Source: Streptomyces griseosporeus | GTDB taxonomy: Bacteria > Actinomycetota > Actinomycetes > Streptomycetales > Streptomycetaceae | Length of the DNA stretch: 64,000 nt | Direction: 5' to 3' | Assembly: GCF_014656055.1 (NCBI RefSeq) | Contig: NZ_BNBR01000002.1 | Span: forward strand, 561,164-625,163 | Shown here: piece by piece, positions 42,251 to 49,959 of the stretch | Position numbering within the stretch: position 1 is the stretch's first letter | How the letters are laid out: the number at the start of each line of letters is the position of its first letter | Notes under the pieces: model-generated | Seen by the model: the letters and a program-made list of their open reading frames with translations, nothing else | Told to the model about the DNA's origin: nothing | Databases searched by the model: none | Translations under genes and position numbers: made by a program

Positions 42251-44593
42251 CTACTTCCGCATCACGGCGGGTTCGTGCCGGCGCAGCAGGCGGGACACGA
42301 GGAACGCGAAGACGGCCGGCAGCGCCAGCAGGACGGCCACGTTCCGCAGCCACGCCCCGGTCTCGTGGCGGAACAGGGGGTCCCCGGCGACGGGGTTGGC
42401 CGGGTTCGGGGAGAGTTCGATGGTGCCCGCCGCCGCGCCGAGCGACCAGCGGGAGGGCGACAGCCAGGCCACCTGCTCCATGCCGGGCACGCCGTTCAGC
42501 TTCAGTACGGCCCCGCAGAACACGACCTGCGCGATGGTCAGCAGCACCAGCAGCGGCATCGTCACCTCCTCCTTCGGCACCAGGGCCGAGACGAGCAGGC
42601 CGAGGGCCATCGCCGCGAAGGCCAGCAGGGACTCGACGACGACGAGTTCGGCGAGCGGAGGCAGCAGGACACCGCGTCCGCCGGGCGCGTGCAGGTCGAC
42701 GCCGAGGAGGCCGACGAGGGTGAGCACCACCGCCTGGAGCACGGTGATCGTGCCGAGGACGAGCAGCTTGGAGGCGAGGTACGCCGATCTGGGCAGTCCG
42801 ACGGCCCGTTCCCGCCGGTAGATCACCCGTTCCTTCACCAGTTCGCGGACGGCGTTGGCGGTGCCGATGAGCACCCCGCCGATGGTGAGGATGAGCAGGG
42901 CGTTCATCTCGGTCTGCCGGGTCAGCTCACCGCGGGTGACCGCGCGGAGCAGCACCCCCATGATGAACGGCAGCCCGATCATGGTGACGAGGAAGACCCG
43001 GTCGACACTGAGCACGGCCGTGTAGCGGCGTACCAGGGTGCTGAACTGGGCGGCCCAGCTGCGCGGCGGGGACGGCGGGGTGATGATCACCGGTCCTTCG
43101 CGGGGTCTGCGCGGCTGGACGACGGCGTCGGTGACGTACCGGCGGTACTCGGGCGCGAGGCGGTAGTCGCCGGCCCAGTCGCGCTGCCGGTCCGCCTCGA
43201 ACGCCTCGAACGCCTCCGGCCAGGCGTCGAAGCCGAAGAAGGGCAGGGCGGCGGCGGGCGGCCCGAAGTAGGCGACCTTGCCGCCGGGGGCGAGCACGAG
43301 CAGCCGGTCGCACAGGTCCAGGCTGAGCACGCTGTGGGTGACGACGATGACGGTGCGGCCGTCGTCGGCGAGGCCGCGCAGCATCTGCATCACCGAACGG
43401 TCCATGCCGGGGTCGAGTCCGGAGGTCGGCTCGTCGAGGAAGAGCAGGGACGGCTTGGTGAGCAGTTCCAGGGCCACGCTGACGCGTTTGCGCTGCCCGC
43501 CGGAGAGGCTGTGCACGCGCTGTCCCGCGCGCTCTTCGAGGCCCAGTTCGCGCATCACCTCGTCGACGCGGGCCCGGCGCTCGGCGCGCTCGGTGTCCTC
43601 CGGGAAGCGCAGCTCGGCGGCGTAGGCGAGGGCGCTGCGGACGGTCAGCTGGACGTGCAGGATGTCGTCCTGCGGCACGAGCCCGATGCGCTGGCGCAGT
43701 TCGGCGTAGTCGCGGTAGAGGTCACGGCCGTCGTACAGGACGGTGCCGTGGTCGGCGGGGCGCTGCCCGGTGAGCGCGCCCAGCAGGGTGGACTTGCCGG
43801 CGCCGCTCGGGCCGACGACCGCGAGCAGGCACTTCTCCCCCACCGGGAAGGACACGTGGTCGAGGAGGACCTTGCGGCCGCGGTCGACGGCGACGGTCAG
43901 GTCCTGCACGTCGAGGGAGATCTCGCCGGTGTCGACGTACTCCTGGAGGCGGCCGTCGACGAGGCTGAAGGCGGAGTGGCCGATGCCGACGATGTCGCCG
44001 GGGGCGAGCGGGGCGCGGGTGACGCGCCGGCCGTTGAGGAAGGTGCCGTTGTGGCTGCCGACGTCGACGATCTCGTGGCCGCCGTCGGGCAGGGGCCGCA
44101 GTTCGGCGTGGCGGCGGGAGACGATCAGGTCGTCCACGACGAGGTCGTTGTCGTCGGCGCGGCCGATGCGCACGGTGCCCGGGGGCAGCCGGCGCTCGGT
44201 CGCGGGCTTCCGGAAGGTGCTGGTCAGGCCCGGCATGGAGACCGCGGAGGGGCGTTCGGGGCCCCGGACGGGCAGCGGTCCGGCGAGGACCGCGCGGGGT
44301 CCGTCCTGGGGATTGCCGAAGCGGATGACCGTACCGGGTCCGACGAAGCGGTCCTGGACGCGGCGGCCGTCGGCGTAGGTGCCGTTGGTGCTGCCCTCGT
44401 CGTGCAGGGTCCAGTGGTCGGCCTCGGGATGCAGGACGGCGTGGTGCCAGGAGACCCGGGCGTCGTTGAGGACGATGTCGGACAGGGGGTCGCGGCCGAC
44501 GTGATAGTCGCGGACGGGAGCCATCACCGTGGAGCCCGTCTCGGTCTGGAGGACGAGCTCGGGTGCGCTGGAGAGGGCCGGCCGCTCCGCCAT
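42251..44593 (-). CDS. FHA-domain ABC transporter (ATPase-permease fusion, Rv1747-like)
   Basis: A 780-residue fusion. FHA domain 1 is about 28-105 (HVGRDPLSDIVLNDARVSWHH, GSTNGTYADG) and FHA domain 2 about 138-215 (IGRADDNDLVVDD, SRRHAEL, SHNGTFLNG). The ABC ATPase spans about 228-460 with Walker A GPSGAGKST, signature LSGGQRKR and Walker B LLFLDEPTSGLD. An ABC-2 permease of about six helices occupies about 525-775. It is organised as in ABCG-type exporters and mycobacterial Rv1747, where FHA phospho-binding sets transport activity under PknF control. The kinase gene is in the same operon. The start codon lies 6 nt after TAGAAT, indicating a leaderless transcript. Confidence 0.93.
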   Translation of the reverse strand: MAERPALSSAPELVLQTETGSTVMAPVRDYHVGRDPLSDIVLNDARVSWHHAVLHPEADHWTLHDEGSTNGTYADGRRVQDRFVGPGTVIRFGNPQDGPRAVLAGPLPVRGPERPSAVSMPGLTSTFRKPATERRLPPGTVRIGRADDNDLVVDDLIVSRRHAELRPLPDGGHEIVDVGSHNGTFLNGRRVTRAPLAPGDIVGIGHSAFSLVDGRLQEYVDTGEISLDVQDLTVAVDRGRKVLLDHVSFPVGEKCLLAVVGPSGAGKSTLLGALTGQRPADHGTVLYDGRDLYRDYAELRQRIGLVPQDDILHVQLTVRSALAYAAELRFPEDTERAERRARVDEVMRELGLEERAGQRVHSLSGGQRKRVSVALELLTKPSLLFLDEPTSGLDPGMDRSVMQMLRGLADDGRTVIVVTHSVLSLDLCDRLLVLAPGGKVAYFGPPAAALPFFGFDAWPEAFEAFEADRQRDWAGDYRLAPEYRRYVTDAVVQPRRPREGPVIITPPSPPRSWAAQFSTLVRRYTAVLSVDRVFLVTMIGLPFIMGVLLRAVTRGELTRQTEMNALLILTIGGVLIGTANAVRELVKERVIYRRERAVGLPRSAYLASKLLVLGTITVLQAVVLTLVGLLGVDLHAPGGRGVLLPPLAELVVVESLLAFAAMALGLLVSALVPKEEVTMPLLVLLTIAQVVFCGAVLKLNGVPGMEQVAWLSPSRWSLGAAAGTIELSPNPANPVAGDPLFRHETGAWLRNVAVLLALPAVFAFLVSRLLRRHEPAVMRK

Positions 44594-44599
44594 GCCAGG

Positions 44600-44605
44600 A
44601 TTCTA
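44600..44605 (-). promoter_or_regulatory. -10 hexamer TAGAAT of a leaderless promoter for the FHA-ABC/kinase operon
   Basis: TAGAAT, CCTGGC, ATG on the minus strand. It is the strongest -10 match among the leaderless sites of the window. An A/T-rich ACATATATG lies about 15 bp further upstream. Confidence 0.65.
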
Positions 44606-44711
44606 CCGATTTGTCCACATATATGCCTGGCGAGGGGATCTAGAGGCCGTGAGGCCAGGTCCTTGGGGCCTCGGCACGAACCGGCGGGCGGTCCGGGCGG
44701 CGGGGCCCGCC

Positions 44712-45122
44712 TCACGCCACGGGCATGGCCAGGCCGGCGGCCATCCGCTGCATGCGCAGCGCGTCGACGGACTCGGCGAGCAGCTCGTACTCGGTGGTGT
44801 CGTCACTGGCGGCGATCCGCACCAGCCGTCCGTCGGCCAGCTCGTCGGCGACCCGCTCCTGCTGGTCGGCGTCGGCACACCAGGCGCGCAGCACCCCCGG
44901 CACGTCGGGCACGGTGTCCGCGACCGGCACCAGAGCACCGGCCGGTAAGTGCCCGTCATCGGGGCTCGGGTCCAGGCGCTCCGCGATCCAGGAGGCCCGG
45001 TCGCGCAGCCACCACAGGGCGAGCGCCAGCGTGGGCGCCCGGTAGGTGCCGAGCGGGACGCCGATGCGGCGGCCGTCGCAGACGCCGTACGCCGTCACAT
45101 GGCACAGGAACTCGTCGTGCAC
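44712..45122 (-). CDS. Small hypothetical protein (contains a TTA codon)
   Basis: A 136-residue acidic protein, no signal or membrane helix: YRAPTLALALWWLRDRASWI, then ADQQERVADELADGRLVRIA and YELLAESVDALRMQRM. I recognise no domain. GGGGGAG lies 6 nt before the GTG start. Leu59 is encoded by TTA, making translation bldA-dependent and therefore probably confined to aerial growth or stationary phase. It precedes the FHA-ABC operon on the same strand (118 bp gap), which has its own promoter. Confidence 0.65.
   Translation of the reverse strand: MHDEFLCHVTAYGVCDGRRIGVPLGTYRAPTLALALWWLRDRASWIAERLDPSPDDGHLPAGALVPVADTVPDVPGVLRAWCADADQQERVADELADGRLVRIAASDDTTEYELLAESVDALRMQRMAAGLAMPVA
44946..44948 (-). 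other. TTA leucine codon (bldA-dependent) in the small hypothetical gene
   Basis: Codon 59 reads tta in the series ggg-cac-tta-ccg-gcc on the minus strand. Confidence 0.85.
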
Positions 45123-45502
45123 GTCTCACTCCCCCGAAGCGCGTCGCTCTCGCCGACCGGGTGTGGCCTGGCCTTCTGTGCGGCTCGTGTGCGGTGCACT
45201 ACACCTTGTGTTCGAGTATGTTCACTCCTGAATCACTGTCACCATGCTTTTCCGGCCAGTCTCCTGGCATATTCACGGCCCTGGCTGGCCGGAACGTGAC
45301 GGCCTCTCGCGCAGCTCGTCCGTGACCTGCGGCGCCGACCCGGGACGCATCACGAAGTCCGCCGCCCGCCGGGGCTGCTGAGCACCCCGGCGGGCGGCGG
45401 ACGAGAGACGGACGACCGGCCGGTCGGTCACGCAGGGTCATGCGTTGGCCCGGAGAAGCGGGCCGACGGGGGGCCGATCCGGTCTGGCCCGAATCCGTCC
45501 GG
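45123..45502. other. 380-bp intergenic region with two inverted repeats
   Basis: No gene is seen. It contains an A/T-richer stretch (GTTCGAGTATGTTCACTCC near 45211) that may hold the promoter of the small TTA gene. A 9-bp inverted repeat TCCGGCCAG / CTGGCCGGA occurs at 45251-45259 and 45285-45293. A very strong hairpin is at 45358-45401. Confidence 0.5.
45358..45401 (-). terminator. 17-bp perfect hairpin terminator
   Basis: TCCGCCGCCCGCCGGGG (45358-45374), a 10-nt loop, then its perfect complement (45385-45401). It is placed downstream of the minus-strand aldo/keto reductase gene. No U-run. Confidence 0.65.
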
Positions 45503-46519
45503 CTAGCCCTTGATCACCGCGTCGATGCGGGACAGCTCGTCGTCGGAGAAGTCCAGGCCGCGGATGGCGGCGACGCTGTCCTCCAGCTGCTGCGGGCTGC
45601 TCGCGCCGACCAGCGCGGAGGTGACCCGGCCGCCGCGCAGCACCCAGGCCAGCGCCATCTGGGCCAGGGACTGACCGCGGGCACCGGCGATGTCGTTCAG
45701 CGCGCGCAGCCTGGCCACCAGGTCCTCGGTCACCGCGTCGGTGTCGAGGAACGGGCTGTCGCTCGCGGCGCGGGAGTCCTCCGGGATGCCGTCCAGGTAG
45801 CGGGCGGTGAGCAGGCCCTGCTCCAGCGGGGAGTAGGCGATGGAGCCGACCTGCAGCTCGTCGAGGGCGTCGAGCAGCCCCTCGTCCTCGGGGCGGCGGT
45901 CCAGCATCGAGTAGCGCGGCTGGTGGATCAGCAGCGGGGTGCCCAGCTCGCCGAGGATGCGGGCGGCCTCCCGGGTCTGCTCGGCCGAGTAGTTGGAGAC
46001 GCCGACGTACAGCGCCTTGCCCTGCTGCACCGCGGAGTGCAGCGCGCCCATCGTCTCCTCCAGCGGAGTGTCCGGGTCCGGGCGGTGCGAGTAGAAGATG
46101 TCGACGTAGTCCAGGCCCATCCGGGTGAGGCTCTGGTCGAGCGAGGAGAGCAGGTACTTGCGGGAGCCCCACTCGCCGTACGGGCCGGGCCACATGAGGT
46201 AGCCGGCCTTGGTGGAGATGACCAGCTCGTCGCGGTAGCGGGCGAAGTCGGTCCTCAGGAACCCGCCGAGCGCCTCCTCGGCGGCGCCGGGCGGCGGGCC
46301 GTAGTTGTTCGCGAGGTCGAAGTGCGTGACGCCGAGGTCGAACGCGCGGCGCAGGATGGCCCGCTGGGTCTCGGCCGGCCGGTCCGGGCCGAAGTTGTGC
46401 CACAGTCCGAGCGACAGCGCGGGGAGCTTCAGTCCGCTGCGTCCGGTGCGCCGGTAGGGCATGTCCGCGTAGCGGTCGGGGTGTGCGGTGTACAACGCGA
46501 CTCCATGAGGGGTGGGCAC
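45503..46519 (-). CDS. Aldo/keto reductase, glyceraldehyde-3-phosphate reductase-like
   Basis: A 338-residue NADPH-dependent reductase of the YghZ/KCNAB-like AKR14 type: Asp68 and Tyr73 (THFDLANNYGPPPGAAE), Lys104 (ISTKAG) and His145 (YSHRPDPD). The Gly-Pro-Pro-Pro-Gly loop after the Tyr is typical of L-glyceraldehyde 3-phosphate reductases that detoxify methylglyoxal and related aldehydes. Start GTG at 46519. It diverges from a LysR-type gene 131 bp away, which probably controls it. The strong hairpin downstream ends its transcript. Confidence 0.9.
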   Translation of the reverse strand: MPTPHGVALYTAHPDRYADMPYRRTGRSGLKLPALSLGLWHNFGPDRPAETQRAILRRAFDLGVTHFDLANNYGPPPGAAEEALGGFLRTDFARYRDELVISTKAGYLMWPGPYGEWGSRKYLLSSLDQSLTRMGLDYVDIFYSHRPDPDTPLEETMGALHSAVQQGKALYVGVSNYSAEQTREAARILGELGTPLLIHQPRYSMLDRRPEDEGLLDALDELQVGSIAYSPLEQGLLTARYLDGIPEDSRAASDSPFLDTDAVTEDLVARLRALNDIAGARGQSLAQMALAWVLRGGRVTSALVGASSPQQLEDSVAAIRGLDFSDDELSRIDAVIKG

Positions 46520-46636
46520 AGGGTCAGGTCCCCGTGATCAGCGTCCGTGGGACCGCTACCACTCTGGCCGGACCTGCGGCGATACGTCCAACAGAAGAAT
46601 GCGATGGGATTCAGCGGGCCGGGCGATGAATGCGGT

Positions 46637-46642
46637 TAGGCT
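46637..46642 (+). promoter_or_regulatory. -10 hexamer TAGGCT near the lysR start
   Basis: TAGGCT ends 8 nt before the ATG of the LysR gene with no Shine-Dalgarno between them. It is probably leaderless or carries a 1-2 nt leader. Confidence 0.45.
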
Positions 46643-46650
46643 GCACCACC

Positions 46651-47541
46651 ATGGAATTGCGCCAGCTCCAGCACTTCGTCGCGGTCGCCGAGGACCAGCA
46701 TTTCACCCGGGCGGCCGAGCGGCTCATGGTGTCGCAGTCGGGTCTGTCCGCGTCCGTCCGCGCGCTGGAGCGGGAGCTGCAGACGCCGCTGTTCGTACGG
46801 ACCACGCGCAGGGTGACGCTCACCGAGGCGGGGCGGGCCCTGCTCCGGGAGGCGGAACGGATCCTGGCGGGGGTGCGGGCGGCGCACGAGGCGGTGGCCG
46901 CCGTGCAGGGGGTGCTGCGCGGCACGCTGTCGCTGGGGACCGAGCAGTGCATCGCCGGCGTCGACGTGGCGGGGCTGCTGGCGGCGTTCCGGCACCGGCA
47001 CCCGGATGTGGAGATCCGGCTGCGGCAGACCGGTTCGGCCGCGCTGGCCGAGGAGGTCGCGGCGGGGCGGCTGGACCTGGCCTTCGCCTACCGCACCGGC
47101 CCCGACACCGACCAGCTGCGCACCGTGGCGCTGGCCGGGGAGCCGACGACGGTCCTGTGCCATCCCAGCCACCGGCTCGCCGCGGCGGGGGCGGCGGTGA
47201 CGCCCGACGACATCGCCGGGGAGGTCTTCGTCGACTTCCAGCAGGACTGGGGGCCGCGCCGGGCCACGGACGCCGCCTTCGCGCGGGCGGGGGTGCGGCG
47301 CACGGTCGCACTGGAGGTGAACGACGTGCACAGCCTGCTCGACCTGGTCGACCAGAACCTGGGCGTCGCCGTGGTACCGCGCCACTTCCGGCAGAAGCGC
47401 CCCTCGCTCAGCGCGCTGCCGCTCAAGGGCGTCGAGGAGGTCACCTACGAGACGGTCGCCCTGCTGCCGCCCGCCCAGGCGGCCAGTCCGGCGGCACGGG
47501 CGCTGATGGGGCTGCTCACGGGTTCCGCCGAGGGCTCGTGA
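46651..47541 (+). CDS. LysR family transcriptional regulator
   Basis: A 296-residue LTTR: N-terminal winged HTH (MELRQLQHFVAVAEDQHFTR to VSQSGLSASVRALERELQTP, residues 1-58), linker helix, then a periplasmic-binding-like effector domain (LSLGTEQCIAGVD to DLVDQNLGVAVVPRHFRQ). ATG 46651 is preferred over the ATG at 46630 since MELRQL is the canonical LysR N-terminus. LysR proteins usually act on the divergent gene, here the aldo/keto reductase, with an unknown co-inducer. A 23-bp tandem repeat begins 31 bp after its stop. Confidence 0.9.
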   Translation: MELRQLQHFVAVAEDQHFTRAAERLMVSQSGLSASVRALERELQTPLFVRTTRRVTLTEAGRALLREAERILAGVRAAHEAVAAVQGVLRGTLSLGTEQCIAGVDVAGLLAAFRHRHPDVEIRLRQTGSAALAEEVAAGRLDLAFAYRTGPDTDQLRTVALAGEPTTVLCHPSHRLAAAGAAVTPDDIAGEVFVDFQQDWGPRRATDAAFARAGVRRTVALEVNDVHSLLDLVDQNLGVAVVPRHFRQKRPSLSALPLKGVEEVTYETVALLPPAQAASPAARALMGLLTGSAEGS

Positions 47542-47571
47542 AGGGCGACGCCACCGGGTCCCGCGCACTGG

Positions 47572-47750
47572 GCGGCAGGCTGCCGGCACCGTGTGCGGCG
47601 GGGGTTCCGGCACCATGAGCGGCAGAGTGCCGGCACTGTGAGCGGCGGGGTTCCAACACCGTGAGCGGCAGAGTGCCGGCATTGTGAGCGGCGGGGTTCC
47701 AACACCGTGACCGGCAGGCTGCCGGCACCGTGAGCGGCAGGGGTTCCGGC
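47572..47750. repeat. 23-bp tandem repeat (about 7.7 copies, alternating two types)
   Basis: Units begin at 47572, 47595, 47619, 47642, 47665, 47688, 47711 and 47734 (partial). They have the form GCGGC(A/G)G-N-N..CACCGTGA and are 23 bp, except the second at 24 bp. Two types alternate in the centre: one with the palindrome AGTGCCGGCACT, one with GGGGTTCCAACACCGTGA. Together they form 46-bp dimers. The array fills most of the gap between the lysR and dinB genes. No coding function is assigned. Confidence 0.88.
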
Positions 47751-47824
47751 CCGCCCGGCGCATCCCGGCCACGCGGGCGGCGTTCCGCACGCATCGGCGG
47801 CCGTCATGCGGGATGGTGGACGGT

Positions 47825-48340
47825 ATGCATGCGAAGGACATCCTCATCGACGGCTACGGCCGCATCCGGGAAGAAGTCCACGCGGCGGTGGAGGGGCTCG
47901 GCCCGGACGACCTCAACGCCCGCCCGACCGCCGAGACCAACTCGATCGCCTGGTTGATCTGGCACCTCACCCGGGTCCAGGACGACCACATCGCCGACGC
48001 CTTCGACCTGGACCAGGTGTGGCTCACCCAGGACTGGGAGAAACGCTTCGGCCTCGGCCTGCCGCGCCATGACACCGGCTACGGGCACAGCGCGGCGAAG
48101 GTCGGCAAGGTGCGCGTCGACTCGCGCGACCTGCTCACGGGGTACTACGACGCCGTCCACGAGCAGACGCTGCGGGCGCTGCGCGGGGTGAGCGCGGCGG
48201 ACCTCGAACGCGTCGTGGACGAGCGCTGGGATCCGCCGGTCACGCTCGGCGTCCGGCTGGTCAGCGTCCTGTCCGACGATCTCCAGCACGTCGGACAGGC
48301 CGCCTATGTGCGCGGGCTGCTTCAGAGCGCGGTGGCGTAA
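47825..48340 (+). CDS. DinB / DUF664 family protein
   Basis: A 171-residue four-helix-bundle protein of the DinB superfamily: [40 protein letters not shown], and [15 protein letters not shown] near the end. The three metal-ligand histidines are expected in WHLTR and DDLQHVGQ plus an upstream one. In actinobacteria such proteins are often mycothiol-dependent transferases or isomerases; activity here is unproven. An in-frame ATG at 47813 would add four residues. Its last 19 bp overlap the 3' end of the convergent adenosine deaminase gene. Confidence 0.83.
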   Translation: MHAKDILIDGYGRIREEVHAAVEGLGPDDLNARPTAETNSIAWLIWHLTRVQDDHIADAFDLDQVWLTQDWEKRFGLGLPRHDTGYGHSAAKVGKVRVDSRDLLTGYYDAVHEQTLRALRGVSAADLERVVDERWDPPVTLGVRLVSVLSDDLQHVGQAAYVRGLLQSAVA

Positions 48341-49392
48341 CCCGGCAGGACGACGTCCTCGATGAGGGCCTTGCGCTCGTCGAACGGGAGGAACGCGCTC
48401 TTGAGGGTGTTCACCGTGACCGTGCGCAGGTCCTCGACCGTCCAGCCCGCCTGCTCGACCAGCAGGGACATCTCGCGCGTCATCGTCGTACCGGACACCA
48501 GGCGGTTGTCGGTGTTCAGGGTGACGCGGAAGCCGAGGTCCTTCAGCGCGGTGATCGGGTGCTCGGCGATGGAGGTGGCGCAGCCGGTCTGGAGGTTGGA
48601 GGTGGGGCACATCTCCAGGGCGATCCGGCGGTCGCGGATCCAGGACGCGAGACGGCCCAGCTTGCCGTCGACGATGTCCTCGGTGATCCGCACACCGTGG
48701 CCGATGCGCTGGGCGCCGCACACCTGGAGCGCCTGGTGGATGCTGGGCAGCCCGTGCGCCTCGCCGGCGTGGATGGTGAACGGCACGCTCTCGCGGCGCA
48801 GGTGCTCGAAGGCGGCGAGGTGGTCGGCGGGCGGGAAGCCGTCCTCGGCGCCCGCTATGTCGAAGCCGACGACACCGGCGTCCCGGAAGGCGACGGCCAG
48901 GTCGGCGGCCTCGCGGACCCGGTCGAACATGCGCATGCCGCACAGCAGGGTGCCCACGTGGACGGGAGTGCCCGCGGCGGCGGCCTTCGCCATGCCGACG
49001 GCCAGGCCCTCCTGGACCGTCTCGACGACCTCGCTCATGGTCAGGTCGCCCCGGGTGTTCAGCTCGGGGGCGTAGCGCACCTCGGCGTAGACGACGCCGT
49101 CGGCGGCGAGGTCGAGGACGTACTCCTCGGCGGTGCGCAGCAGGCCCTCGCGGGTCTGCATCACGGCGAGGGTGTGCTCGAAGGTGGCGATGTAGCGGAC
49201 CAGGTCGCCGGAGTTGGCGGCCTCGTAGAACCAGGCGGCCAGCTCGTCGGGGTCGGTGGTCGGCAGGGTGTGGCCGACCTCGGCGGCGAGCTCGACCAGG
49301 GTCGCGGGGCGCAGGCCGCCGTCGAGGTGGTCGTGCAGGACGGCCTTGGGGAGGCGGCGGAGGACATCGGCGTCTACGCGCGTAGCGTTCAT
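48322..49392 (-). CDS. add: Adenosine deaminase
   Basis: A 356-residue purine salvage enzyme converting (deoxy)adenosine to inosine. Zinc ligands His20 and His22 ([12 protein letters not shown]), substrate-binding HAGEAHG with the catalytic Glu of HAGE, a zinc His in RIGHGVRI, and the Asp pair region LNTDN are all present, as is the signature EMCPTSN. The size is normal. The ATG has GAAAGA upstream. It is 52 bp downstream of a VOC gene on the same strand, probably one transcript controlled at the palindrome near 49912. Confidence 0.95.
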   Translation of the reverse strand: MNATRVDADVLRRLPKAVLHDHLDGGLRPATLVELAAEVGHTLPTTDPDELAAWFYEAANSGDLVRYIATFEHTLAVMQTREGLLRTAEEYVLDLAADGVVYAEVRYAPELNTRGDLTMSEVVETVQEGLAVGMAKAAAAGTPVHVGTLLCGMRMFDRVREAADLAVAFRDAGVVGFDIAGAEDGFPPADHLAAFEHLRRESVPFTIHAGEAHGLPSIHQALQVCGAQRIGHGVRITEDIVDGKLGRLASWIRDRRIALEMCPTSNLQTGCATSIAEHPITALKDLGFRVTLNTDNRLVSGTTMTREMSLLVEQAGWTVEDLRTVTVNTLKSAFLPFDERKALIEDVVLPGYATAL

Positions 49393-49444
49393 GGTGCGGT
49401 CTTTCTTCGAGCGGGGCGGTACGAGGGAACGAGCGGCTGGAGGC

Positions 49445-49837
49445 TCAGCCGGCGGGCTGCAGCAGGTCCCAGCGGTTGCCGTAGAGGTCCTGGAAGACGG
49501 CGACCGTGCCGTACGGCTCGTGCCGCGGCTCCTCCAGGAAGGTCACGCCGGCGGCGGTCATGCGGGCGTGGTCGCGGGCGAAGTCGTCGGTGTGCAGGAA
49601 GAACCCGACGCGCCCGCCGGTCTGGTCGCCGACCCGGGCGGCCTGCGCCTCACCGCGGGCGCGGGCCAGCAGCAGTCCGGGGCCGCTGCCGGGTTCGCCG
49701 GGCTCCACGACGACCCAGCGGGAGCCGTCGGGCCGCGGCGCGTCCTCGGCGAGGCGGAAACCGAGGGCGTCCGTGTAGAAGCGGATCGCCTCGTCGTAGT
49801 CGTCGACGACGAGGGTGACCAGGGCGATGCGCTTCAT
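49445..49837 (-). CDS. VOC / glyoxalase-like protein
   Basis: A 130-residue single VOC domain: [20 protein letters not shown] at the start, [37 protein letters not shown], and [19 protein letters not shown] with the terminal metal-site region. It is close to the glyoxalase/extradiol-dioxygenase group of unknown substrate. RBS AAAGG before the ATG at 49837. It is probably the first gene of a two-gene unit with add. Confidence 0.86.
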   Translation of the reverse strand: MKRIALVTLVVDDYDEAIRFYTDALGFRLAEDAPRPDGSRWVVVEPGEPGSGPGLLLARARGEAQAARVGDQTGGRVGFFLHTDDFARDHARMTAAGVTFLEEPRHEPYGTVAVFQDLYGNRWDLLQPAG

Positions 49838-49911
49838 CGGAACCTTTCGGGACTGCGGGGCGGACCGGCGCGGACCGCGGCGGGGCCGAGGCGGGGCCGG
49901 TTGACGGACGA

Positions 49912-49927
49912 GGTTATACGTAAAACC
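49912..49927 (-). promoter_or_regulatory. Near-perfect palindrome upstream of the VOC-add unit
   Basis: GGTTATACGTAAAACC is symmetrical at 14 of 16 positions around TACGTA. It lies 75-90 bp before the VOC start in the 122-bp gap after the SAV_2336-type gene. A/T-rich for this genome and shaped like a dimeric repressor site. The regulator is unknown. Confidence 0.45.
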
Positions 49928-49959
49928 CCGCGGGTGCCAGTCCTGGCACGAGGTCTGGA

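Noticed and set aside
47572..47750. CRISPR array
   Set aside because: Units are contiguous with no unique spacers, copies alternate between two related types, and no cas genes are present.
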